Source: Linanthus parryae
Taxonomy: Eukaryota; Streptophyta; Magnoliopsida; Ericales; Polemoniaceae
Reading direction: 5' to 3'
NCBI GenBank assembly: GCA_023055425.1
Contig: JALGPY010000002.1
Coordinates: 123,950,088 to 124,014,087 of the forward strand
DNA length: 64,000 nucleotides
Both the position numbers and the translations under genes were made by a program. Position 1 is the stretch's first letter. The number at the start of each line of letters is the position of its first letter. The notes beneath the pieces were generated by a model. The model did no database searches. It was not told the origin of the DNA and was given only the letters and a program-made list of their open reading frames with translations. Below, piece by piece: positions 12,478 through 22,653 of this stretch.

Positions 12478-14226
12478 CTAGTGCTTACCTCTCCTAGGAC
12501 TGTGTCTAGCCCTAGAGTTCAGCTGGTTTAGCTGCTTGTTCAAAGAGTGGTTGCTGGTGCTCATGCTAGTGGTTGTCTTGTTAAAGCTCTTCTTCCTCTT
12601 GTAGTGAACAGCAGTCCATTCAACCTCATTTGTTGGTTCTTGTGGGTTAGTAATAGGATTGGGAAGGGTAATGTCATCAAGACCTGGAAAGTTGGGTTCA
12701 GGTGTAGGGTCAAGATGAAAGGGAGTGCCCAAATGAATTAGGTCACTAGGAGAAGGAATACTGGGAGTAGCATGTCTAGAGGTGCCTTCAGTGTAGGTTC
12801 CAGTGTTGGTTTGAGAGAGGAGTTGGTTTGAGGAGGGGGTAGATGTGTCAAAAGTGTCACTGGCTAGGCCAATTTCTTTTGGCAAAGTGTTGAGAAGGCT
12901 GTCAATCTCATCTTCCTCTTCCTCTTCCTCACTGTGTGTGCTTTCCTCTTCAGCTGCATCTTCAACATTACTCAAAGCTTGATATCTAGAAGGGCTTGCA
13001 ATTGGTCTAGACACTGCCATGAGTAGGTCTAGGCCATTAACAGTGGTGTTTCCCAAAAGAGGGTTGACAGTTTTAACAATGCTTCTCCAGTCCTCATTCT
13101 GGTGACTAACCACAGTGGTATCCCCTTCTCCCTGAGGTAGAGGGTCAGTGTGTGTTTGAGCAGGGCTAGTGGCTGGATGAGCTTGGTTGGGTTGATCAGT
13201 GGGCTTAGCTCTCCATTCAGATTGTGGACTGGAGCATTTGTGACCAAAAACTTGACACTTAGTGCATTTTGGTGGGAGGGGGGGAACTTCCACAAATACA
13301 TCAACTTCTTCACCATCATCATCATAAGCCTTGAATTGTTTAGGGATCACAGTAGTTGTGTCAATCTCTACACACACTTTAGCATAGGTGATTCTAGCTC
13401 TATCTTTGGTTTGTCTATCAGCACAAAGGGGTTTAGCAAAACCACTGCATACAAAACCTAGCTCATCTTCATCCCATAGCTCAATGGGGAGATTATACAA
13501 CCTAATCCAGATTGGAATTCTTTGGTGATTGACTTTGGACATGTTGAGCATTGGAGTCCACTGTTTGAGCATCAATGGTTTGCTCCCTACATGCCAAGGA
13601 CCTCCCTCTAGAACATCAAGGCACTCCTGGACAGTATCAAAGTGAAACAAATACACACCCTCATCATTTGCTTGAACTTTCCTTAAGCCTGATTTGCCCC
13701 ACATAGCCTCAACAGATTCTTTCATATAAGAGAACCCAAATCTCTTCCCCAGGGCATAACCCACAATACAAGAGTCAAACTTTGATTTCTTCTTAGTAAA
13801 GGAACGGGGAATGTGAATTTTACCATCAATAAGTTGAGCTGCTGGGTTGTAGCTCAGTCTGACACCAGATCTGATGTTGGAGGTGGCTTTCTCTTTCCAA
13901 GAAGATTGAGCTTGAGCTTGTGGTGGAGGAGTAGTTAGCTGAGGAGGAGTGAGCTCATTCAGAGGTGGGAAGTCCTGTACCACTCTAGGAGGCTCATCTT
14001 TGAGTGGTACTTCATAGGTATAAGCTGGCCTGAAACTGGGGTGAATAGAAGGAGCTCCATTGAAGCAGCTGGGTTGGGAGCCATGGTTGCCTGAGCTATC
14101 ATCTGATTGGAGCTCAGAAGCTCGTACTGGATGTGGATAAGGAGTTGGTGGACCACCTGTGACTCGCCTGAACGCTCGCTGCATCTCAACATTGGCCTCC
14201 TTGGAGGATTGGCCGCCACCGGACAT
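12478..14226 (-). CDS. LINE B ORF1 protein, DUF4283 and zinc-knuckle RNA-binding protein
   Basis: A 582-residue ORF1 protein, expected to coat LINE RNA as a ribonucleoprotein. Residues 1-120 are low-complexity and Ser/Pro-rich with the motif RVTGGPPTPYP (21-31). Residues about 150-310 form the DUF4283-like region common in plant L1 ORF1 (GYALGKRFGF, EGVYLFHFDT, LEGGPWHVG, IWIRLYNLP). A zinc knuckle follows: C321, C324, H329, C331, spaced CX2CX4HXC, tighter at the end than the usual CX2CX4HX4C. An acidic run lies near residue 430, and a basic tail (SRARHSPRRGKH) ends the protein. The start ATG lies in AGCCATGTCCGG, the same as in element E. ORF2 begins 30 nt after the UAG stop, in the same frame. 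Confidence 0.93.
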   Translation of the reverse strand: MSGGGQSSKEANVEMQRAFRRVTGGPPTPYPHPVRASELQSDDSSGNHGSQPSCFNGAPSIHPSFRPAYTYEVPLKDEPPRVVQDFPPLNELTPPQLTTPPPQAQAQSSWKEKATSNIRSGVRLSYNPAAQLIDGKIHIPRSFTKKKSKFDSCIVGYALGKRFGFSYMKESVEAMWGKSGLRKVQANDEGVYLFHFDTVQECLDVLEGGPWHVGSKPLMLKQWTPMLNMSKVNHQRIPIWIRLYNLPIELWDEDELGFVCSGFAKPLCADRQTKDRARITYAKVCVEIDTTTVIPKQFKAYDDDGEEVDVFVEVPPLPPKCTKCQVFGHKCSSPQSEWRAKPTDQPNQAHPATSPAQTHTDPLPQGEGDTTVVSHQNEDWRSIVKTVNPLLGNTTVNGLDLLMAVSRPIASPSRYQALSNVEDAAEEESTHSEEEEEEDEIDSLLNTLPKEIGLASDTFDTSTPSSNQLLSQTNTGTYTEGTSRHATPSIPSPSDLIHLGTPFHLDPTPEPNFPGLDDITLPNPITNPQEPTNEVEWTAVHYKRKKSFNKTTTSMSTSNHSLNKQLNQLNSRARHSPRRGKH

Positions 14227-14450
14227 GGCTTCTGGCGACTGAACAGGAGGCTAGGAGAAAACCAAAACGTCTCAGACCATGGTCGAAATGGAGCTCAAAT
14301 TGAAGATGAGGTTGATCTGAAATCAGAAAAGGGATCCAACTACAATAACCGTTAAAGTCTTGGAGTAGATCTGGGAGGCAAGATCTTAACAGTTTCTAGT
14401 GGTAATGGTAAAGTAGGAGAGAGGAGAGAGCATTTTCTCTCACTTCAAAC
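14227..14450 (-). promoter_or_regulatory. LINE B 5' UTR, likely internal promoter, with 5' hairpin
   Basis: These 224 bases precede ORF1. L1 5' UTRs normally carry an internal promoter; none is proven here. The 16-nt inverted repeat GAGAGCATTTTCTCTC (14426-14441) lies 9 nt from the 5' end and recurs identically in element E at 62223-62238. The last bases before the TSD (TTCAAAC) resemble satellite and may be filler from end joining. Confidence 0.55.
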
Positions 14451-14460
14451 CAAACCACTA
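14451..14460 (+). repeat. Target-site duplication of LINE B, right copy
   Basis: CAAACCACTA, matching 8656-8665 and adjoining the 5' end of element B. Confidence 0.9.
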
Positions 14461-17400
14461 ATTTGGGTCAAATAAAGTCATCAATCAATTCTAAAGTCAA
14501 AGGTTAATCTCAAATTTTTAACGTTGCGGTGTCAACTAGGTCAGACCAGTACTTTTGGTCAAATAAAATCTTCGACCAACTCTAAAGTCAAAGGTTAATC
14601 TCAATTTTGTAACGTTGTGATGTCCACTAGTTCAAACCACTACTTTTGGTCAAATAAAGTCATCGACCAACTCTAAAGTCAAAGGTTAATCTCAAATTTT
14701 TAACGTTTCGGTGTCCACTAGCTCAACCCACTACTTTTGGTCACATAAAGTCATCGACCAACTCTAAAGTCAAAGGTTAATCTCAAATTTTTAACGTTGC
14801 GGTATCCACTAGCTTAAACCACTAGTTTTGGTAAAATGAAGTCATCGATTAACTCTAAAAATAAAAGGTTAATCTCAAATTTTTACTGTTGCGGTGTCCA
14901 CTAGCTCAAACAACTACTTTTGGTCAAATAAAGTCATCGACCAACTTTGAAGTCAAAGAATTTTTGTAACATTGCGGGGTCCATTAACTCAAACCACTAC
15001 ATTTGGTCAAATAAAATAATCGACCAACTCTAAAGTCAAAGGTTAATCTCAAAGTTTTAACGTTGCGGTGTCCACTAGGTCAAACCACTACTTTTGGTTA
15101 AATAAAATTATCGACCAACTCTAAAGTCAAAGGTTAAACTCAATTTTCTAACGTTGCGTCCACTAGTTCAAACCATTACTTTTGGTCAAATAAAGTCATC
15201 GACCAACTCTAAAGTCAAAGGTTAATCTTAAACTTTTAACGTTGCGGTGACCACTAGCTCAAACCAATACTTTTGGTCACATAAAGTCATCGACCAAATC
15301 TAAAGTCAAAGGTTAATCTCAAATTTTTAGCGTTGCGGTGTCCACAAGCTCCAACCACTGATTTTGGTCAAATAAAGTCATCAACCAATTCCAAAGTCAA
15401 TGGTTAATCTCAAATTTTTAACGTTGCGGTGTCAACAAAGTCAAACCACTACTTTTGGTCAAATAAAACCATCAACCAACTTTAAAGTCAAAGGTTAATC
15501 TCAATTTTTTAACATTGCGGTGTCCACTAGCTCAAACCACTAATTTTGGTCAATTAAAGTAATCGACCAACTCTAAAGTCAAAGGTCAATCTCAAATTTT
15601 TAACGTTGCAGTGTCCACTAGCTTAAACCACTACTTTTGGTCAAAAAAAGTTATCGATTAACTCTAAAAATAAAAGGTTAATCTCAAATTTTTAATGTTG
15701 CGGTGTCCAGTAGCTTAAACCACTACTTTTGGTAAAATGAAGCCATCGATTAATTCTAAAAATAAAAGGTTAATCTCAAATTTTTACTTTTGCGGTGTCC
15801 ACTAGCTCAAACAACTACTTTTGGTCAAATAAAGTCATCGACCAACTCTATAGTCAAAGGTTAATCTCAATTTTTGTAACGTTGCGGTGTCCACTAGCTC
15901 AAACCACTACTTTTGGTGAAATAAAGTCATCGACCAACTCTAAAGTCAAAGGTTAATCTCAAATTTTTAATGTTGCGGTGTCCACTAGCTCAAACCAAAA
16001 CTTTGGTCACATAAAGTCATCGGCCAACTCTAAAGTCAAAGGTTAATCTCAAGTTTTTAGCGTTGCGGTGTCCACTAGCTCAAACCACTTATTTTGGTCA
16101 AATAAAGTAATCAACCAATTCTAAAGTCAAAGTTTAATCTCAAATTTTTAACTTTGCGGTGTCCACTAGGTCAAGCCACTACTTTTGGTCAAATAAAGTC
16201 ATCGACCAACTCTAAAATCAAAGGTTAATCTCACATTTTAGACGTTGAGGTGTCCACTAGCTTAAACCACTACTTTTGGTCAAATAAAGTTACTGCTTAA
16301 CTCTAAAAATAAAAGGTTAATCTCAAATTTTCAACGTTGCGGTGTCCACTAGTTTAAACCACTACTTTTGGTAAAATGAAGTCATCGATTAACTCTAAAA
16401 ATAAAAAGATAATCTCAAATTTTTACTGTTGCGGTGTCCACTAGCTCAAACAACTACTTTTGGTCAAATAAAGACATCGACCAACTCTGAAGTCAAAGGT
16501 TAATCTCAATTTTTGTAACATTGCGGTGTCCTCTAGCTCAAACTACTACTTTTGGTCAAATAAAGTCATCGACCAACTCTAAAGTCAAAGGTTAATCTCA
16601 AATTTTTAACGTTGCGGTGTCCCGTAGGTCAAACCACTACTTTTGGTCAAATAATATCATCGACCAACTCTAAAGTCAAAGGTCAATCTCAAATTTTTAA
16701 CATTGCGGTGTCCACTAGCTCAAACCACTACTTTTGGTCAATTAAAGTCATCGAGCAACTCTAAAGTCAAAGGTTAATCTCAAATTTTTAACGTTGCGGT
16801 GTTCACTAGCTTAAACCACTACTTTTGGTCAAAAAAAGTTATCGATTAACTCTAAAATAAAAGGTTAATCTCAAATTTTTAACGTTGCGGTGTCCATTAG
16901 CTTAGACCACTACTTTTGGTAAAATGAAGCCATCGATTAAATCTAAAAATAAAAGTTTAATCTCAAATTTATACTTTTGCCGTGTCCACTAGCTCAAACA
17001 ACTACTTTTGGTCAAATAAAGTCATCGACCAACTCTATAGTCAAAGGTTAATCTCAATTTTTGTAACGTTGCGGTGTCCACTAGCTCAAACCATTACTTT
17101 GGGTCAAATAAAGTCATCGACCACTCTAAAGTCAAAGGTTAATCTCAAACTTTTAGCGTTGCGGTGTCAACTAGCTCAAACCACTAATTTTGGTCAAATA
17201 AAGTCATCAATCAATTCTAAAGTCAAAGGTTAATCTCAAATTTTTAACGTTGCGGTGTCAACTAGGTCAGACCAGTACTTTTGGTCAAATAAAATCTTCG
17301 ACCAACTCTAAAGTCAAAGGTTAATCTCAATTTTGTAACGTTGTGATGTCCACTAGTTCAAACCACTACTTTTGGTCAAATAAAGTCATCGACCAACTCT

Positions 17401-18111
17401 AAAGTCAAAGGTTAATCTCAAATTTTTAACGTTTCGGTGTCCACTAGTTCAAACCACTACTTTTGGTCAAATAAAGTCATCGACCAACTCTAAAGTCAAA
17501 GGTTAATCTCAAACTTTTAACGTTGCGGTGCCCACTAGCTCAAACCAATACTTTTGGTCACATAAAGTCATCGACCTAATCTAAAGTCAAAGGTTAATCT
17601 CAAATTTTTAGCGTTGCGGTGTCCACAAGCTCCAACCACTGATTTTGGTCAAATAAAGTCATTAAACAATTCTAAAGTCAATGGTTAATCTCAAATTTTT
17701 AACGTTGCGGTGTCCACAAAGTCAAACCACTACTTTTGGTCAAATAAAACCATCAACCAACTTTAAAGTCAAAGGTTAATCTCAATTTTCTAACATTGCG
17801 GTGTCCATTAGCTCAAACCACTACTTTTGGTCAATTAAAGTCATCGACCAACTCTAAAGTCAAAGGGCAATCTCAAATTTTTAACGTTGCGGTGTCCACT
17901 AGCTTAAACCACTACTTTTGGTCAAAAAAAGTTATCGATTAACTCTAAAAATAAAAGGTTAATCTCAAATTTTTAACGTTGCGGTGTCCATTAGCTTAGA
18001 CCACTACTTTTGGTAAAATGAAGCCATCGATTAAATCTAAAAATAAAAGTTTAATCTCAAATTTTTACTTTTGCGGTGTCCACTAGCTCAAACAACTACT
18101 TTTGGTCAAAT

Positions 18112-18172
18112 AAAATTGAGATTAACCTTTGACTATCGACCAACTCTATAGTCAAAGGTTAATCTCAATTTT
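18112..18172. repeat. 25-bp perfect inverted repeat (snap-back insertion in one monomer)
   Basis: Arms 18112-18136 and 18148-18172 are perfect reverse complements around an 11-nt loop. The left arm replaces the usual AGTCAT between AATAA and CGACC and is an inverted copy of the satellite sequence just downstream. This looks like a template-switch event during replication or repair. Confidence 0.9.
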
Positions 18173-18467
18173 TGTAACGTTGCGGTGTCCACTAGCTCAA
18201 ACCATTACTTTGGGTCAAATAAAGTCATCGACCACTCTAAAGTCAAAGGTTAATCTCAAACTTTTAGCGTTGCGGTGTCAACTAGCTCAAACCACTAATT
18301 TTGGTCAAATAAAGTCATCAATCAATTCTAAAGTCAAAGGTTAATCTCAAATTTTTAACGTTGCGGTTTCAACTAGCTCAAACCACTAATTTTGGTCAAA
18401 TAAAATCTTCGACCAACTCTAAAGTCAAAGGTTAATCTCAATTTTGTAACGTTGTGATGTCCACTAG

Positions 18468-21400
18468 TACAAACCACTACTTTTGGTCAAATAAAGTCAT
18501 CGGCCAACTCTAAAGTCAAAGGTTAATCTCAAATTTTCAACGTTGCGGTGTTCACTAGCTCAAACCACTGATTTTCGTCAAATAAAGTCATCAACCAATT
18601 CTAAAGTAAAAGGTTAATCTCAAATTTTTAACGTTGCGGTGTCCACTAGCTTAAACCACTACTTTTGGTAAAATGAAGTCATCGATTAATTCTAAAAATA
18701 AAAGGATAATCTCAAATTTTTACTGTTGCGGTGTCCACTAGCTCAAACAACTACTTTTGGTCAAATAAAGACATCGACCAACTCAAAAGTCAAAGAATTT
18801 TTGTAACATTGCAGTGTCCACTAGCTCTAACCACTACATTTGGTCAAACAAAGTCATCGACCAACTCTAAAACCAAAGGTTAATCTCAAATTTTTAACGG
18901 TGTTGTGTCCACTAGCTCAAACCGCTACTTTTGGTCAAATAAAGTCATGGACCAACTCTAAAGTCAAACGTTAATCTCAATTTTTTAGCGTTGCGGTGTC
19001 CACTAGCTCAAACCACTACTTTTGGTAAAATAAATTCATCGACCAACTCAAGATTCACAGGTTAATCTAAAATTTTTAACGTTGCGGTTTCTACTAGCTC
19101 AAACACTACTTTTGGTCTAATAAAGCCATCGACCAACACTAAAGTCAAAAGTTAATCTCAAATTTTTAACGTTGCGGAGTCCAGTAGCACAAAACACTAC
19201 ATTTGGTCAAATAAATTCATCGACCCACTCTAAAGTCAAAGGTTAATCTCAAATTTTTAGCGTTGCGGTGTCCACTAGCTCAAACCACTACTTTTGGTCA
19301 AATAAAGTCATCGACCGACTCTAAAGTCAAAGGTTAATCTCAAATTTTTAGCGTTGCGGTGTCCACTAGCTCAAACCACTACTTTTGGTAAAATAAAGTC
19401 ATCGACCAACTCTAGATTCATAGGTTAATCTAAAAAATTTAACGTTGCGGTGTCCACTAGCTCAAACACTACTTTTGGTCTAATAAAGCCATCGACCAAC
19501 TCTAAAGTCAAAAGTTAATTTAAAATTTTTAATATTGCGGTGTCCACTAGGTCAAACCACTACATTTGGTCAAATAAAGTCTTCGACCAACTCTAAAGTC
19601 AAAGGTTAATCTCAAATTTTTAACGTTGTTGTGTCCACTAGCTCAAACCACTAATTTTGGTCAAATAAAGTCATCGACCAACTCTAAAGTCAAAGTTTAA
19701 TCTCAAATTTTTAACGTTGCGGTGTCCACTAGCTCAAACCACTACATTTGGTCAAACAAAGTCATCGACCAACTCTAAAATCAAAGGTTAATCTCAAATT
19801 TTTAACGTTGTTGTGTCCACTAGCTCAAACCGCTACTTTTGGTCAAATAAAGTCATCGACCAACTCTAAAGTCAAAGTTTAATCTCAAATTTTTAACGTT
19901 GCGGTGTCCACGAGCTCACACCGCTACTTTTGGTCAAATAAAGTCATCGAACAACTCTAGAGTCAAAGGTTAATCAGAAATTTTTAACGTTGCGGTGTCC
20001 ACTAGCTCAAACACTACTTTTGGTCAAATAAAACCATCAACCAACTCTAAAGTCAAAAGTGAATCTCAAAGTTTTAACGTTGCGGAGTCCACTAGCACAA
20101 AACACTACATTTGGTCAAATAAATTCATCGACCAACCCTAAAGTCAAAGGTTAATCTCAATTTCTTAGCGTTGCGGTGTCCACTAGCTCAAATTACTACT
20201 TTTGGTCAAATAAAGTCATCGACCAATTCTAAAGTCAAAGGTTAATCTCAAATATTTAGTGTTGCGGTGTCGACAAGCTCAAACAACTACTTTTGGTAAA
20301 ATAATGTCATCGACAAACTCTAGAGTCAAAGGTTAATCTAGAATTTTTAACGTTGCGCTGTCCACTAGCTCAAACACTACTCTTAGTCAAATAAAGCCAT
20401 CGACCAACTCTAAAGTCAAAAGGTTAATCTCAAATTTTTAGCGTTGCGGTGTCTACTAGCTCAACCTACTACTTTTTGTCAAATAAAGTCATGGACCAAC
20501 TCTAAAGTCAAACGTTAATCTCAAATTTTTAGCGTTGCGGTGTCCACTAGCTCAAACCACTACAAACCACTACTTTTGGTCAAATAAAGTCATCGGCCAA
20601 CTCTAAAGTCAAAGGTTAATCTCAAATTTTCAACGTTGCGGTGTTCACTAGCTCAAACCACTGATTTTCGTCAAATAAAGTCATCAACCAATTCTAAAGT
20701 AAAAGGTTAATCTCAAATTTTTAACGTTGCGGTGTCCACTAGCTTAAACCACTACTTTTGGTAAAATGAAGTCATCGATTAATTCTAAAAATAAAAGGAT
20801 AATCTCAAATTTTTACTGTTGCGGTGTCCACTAGCTCAAACAACTACTTTTGGTCAAATAAAGACATCGACCAACTCGAAAGTCAAAGAATTTTTGTAAC
20901 ATTGCAGTGTCCACTAGCTCTAACCACTACATTTGGTCAAACAAAGTCATCGACCAACTCTAAAACCAAAGGTTAATCTCAAATTTTTAACGGTGTTGTG
21001 TCCACTAGCTCAAACCGCTACTTTTGGTCAAATAAAGTCATGGACCAACTCTAAAGTCAAACGTTAATCTCAATTTTTTAGCGTTGCGGTGTCCACTAGC
21101 TCAAACCACTACTTTTGGTAAAATAAATTCATCGACCAACTCAAGATTCACAGGTTAATCTAAAAAATTTAACGTTGCGGTTTCCACTAGCTCAAACACT
21201 ACTTTTGGTCTAATAAAGCCATCGACCAACACTAAAGTCAAAAGTTAATCTCAAATTTTTAACGTTGCGGAGTCCAGTAGCACAAAACACTACATTTGGT
21301 CAAATAAATTCATCGACCCACTCTAAAGTCAAAGGTTAATCTCAAATTTTTAGCGTTGCGGTGTCCACTAGCTCAAACCACTACTTTTGGTCAAATAAAG

Positions 21401-22653
21401 TCATCGACCGACTCTAAAGTCAAAGGTTAATCTCAAATTTTTAGCGTTGCGGTGTCCACTAGCTCAAACCACTACTTTTGGTAAAATAAAGTCATCGACC
21501 AACTCTAGATTCATAGGTTAATCTAAAAAATTTAACGTTGCGGTGTCCACTAGCTCAAACACTACTTTTGGTCTAATAAAGCCATCGACCAACTCTAAAG
21601 TCAAAAGTTAATTTAAAATTTTTAATATTGCGGTGTCCACTAGGTCAAACCACTACATTTGGTCAAATAAAGTCTTCGACCAACTCTAAAGTCAAAGGTT
21701 AATCTCAAATTTTTAACGTTGTTGTGTCCACTAGCTCAAACCACTAATTTTGGTCAAATAAAGTCATCGACCAACTCTAAAGTCAAAGTTTAATCTCAAA
21801 TTTTTAACGTTGCGGTGTCCACTAGCTCAAACCACTACATTTGGTCAAACAAAGTCATCGACCAACTCTAAAATCAAAGGTTAATCTCAAATTTTTAACG
21901 TTGTTGTGTCCACTAGCTCAAACCGCTACTTTTGGTCAAATAAAGTCATCGACCAACTCTAAAGTCAAAGTTTAATCTCAAATTTTTAACGTTGCGGTGT
22001 CCACGAGCTCACACCGCTACTTTTGGTCAAATAAAGTCATCGAACAACTCTAGAGTCAAAGGTTAATCAGAAATTTTTAACGTTGCGGTGTCCACTAGCT
22101 CAAACACTACTTTTGGTCAAATAAAACCATCAACCAACTCTAAAGTCAAAAGTGAATCTCAAAGTTTTAACGTTGCGGAGTCCACTAGCACAAAACACTA
22201 CATTTGGTCAAATAAATTCATCGACCAACTCTAAAGTCAAAGGTTAATCTCAATTTCTTAGCGTTGCGGTGTCCACTAGCTCAAATTACTACTTTTGGTC
22301 AAATAAAGTCATCGACCAATTCTAAAGTCAAAGGTTAATCTCAAATATTTAGTGTTGCGGTGTCGACAAGCTCAAACAACTACTTTTGGTAAAATAATGT
22401 CATCGACAAACTCTAGAGTCAAAGGTTAATCTAGAATTTTTAACGTTGCGCTGTCCACTAGCTCAAACACTACTCTTAGTCAAATAAAGCCATCGACCAA
22501 CTCTAAAGTCAAAAGGTTAATCTCAAATTTTTAGCGTTGCGGTGTCTACTAGCTCAACCTACTACTTTTTGTCAAATAAAGTCATGGACCAACTCTAAAG
22601 TCAAACGTTAATCTCAAATTTTTAGCGTTGCGGTGTCCACTAGCTCAAACCAC
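18468..22653 (+). repeat. 2,093-bp direct tandem duplication in the satellite
   Basis: 18468-20560 and 20561-22653 are near-identical copies sharing rare variants (ATCGGCC, ATTTTCGTC, AACGGTGTTGTG, GTCGACAAGCTC). The offset of 2,093 equals 23 x 91. The central junction reads CAAACCAC then TACAAACCACTAC, a 10-bp out-of-phase stutter, so the joint was made through a short TAC homology and not by in-register exchange. Confidence 0.88.

Larger units (their letters stand above)
8666..14450 (-). mobile_element. LINE element B, full-length L1 with two intact ORFs
   Basis: A 5.79-kb L1 on the - strand. In transcript order it has a 5' UTR (14450-14227), ORF1, a 30-nt spacer, ORF2, a short 3' UTR with the conserved hairpin, TTACCC and about 10 A. 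A perfect 10-bp target-site duplication (CAAACCACTA) flanks it at 8656-8665 and 14451-14460. Both ORFs are open with recognisable catalytic residues, so the copy may be autonomous. Removing element plus TSD restores satellite phase against the sister repeat (offset 8260 before, 14055 after). A full 5' end, uncommon among L1 copies, and intact frames suggest a recent insertion. Confidence 0.96.
3470..16782 (+). repeat. Tandem 2.73-kb higher-order repeat, two copies, each split by a LINE
   Basis: The same monomer sequence order begins at 3470, 8261 and 16783. Subtracting element A plus its deletion gives a first copy of about 2,725 bp. Subtracting element B plus its 10-bp TSD (5,795 bp) gives a second copy of about 2,727 bp, about 30 monomers. 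Each copy carries a LINE that the other lacks, so both insertions are younger than the duplication. Related starts also occur at 1 and 17876. Confidence 0.8.

Noticed and set aside
4162..14355. Open frames opposite or out of frame with the LINE ORFs (for example 5268-5558, 8932-9225, 11236-11634)
   Set aside because: They overlap strong ORF1/ORF2 frames with recognisable domains and have no features of their own. The same holds for those within 56.6-62.2 kb and 44.0-45.7 kb.
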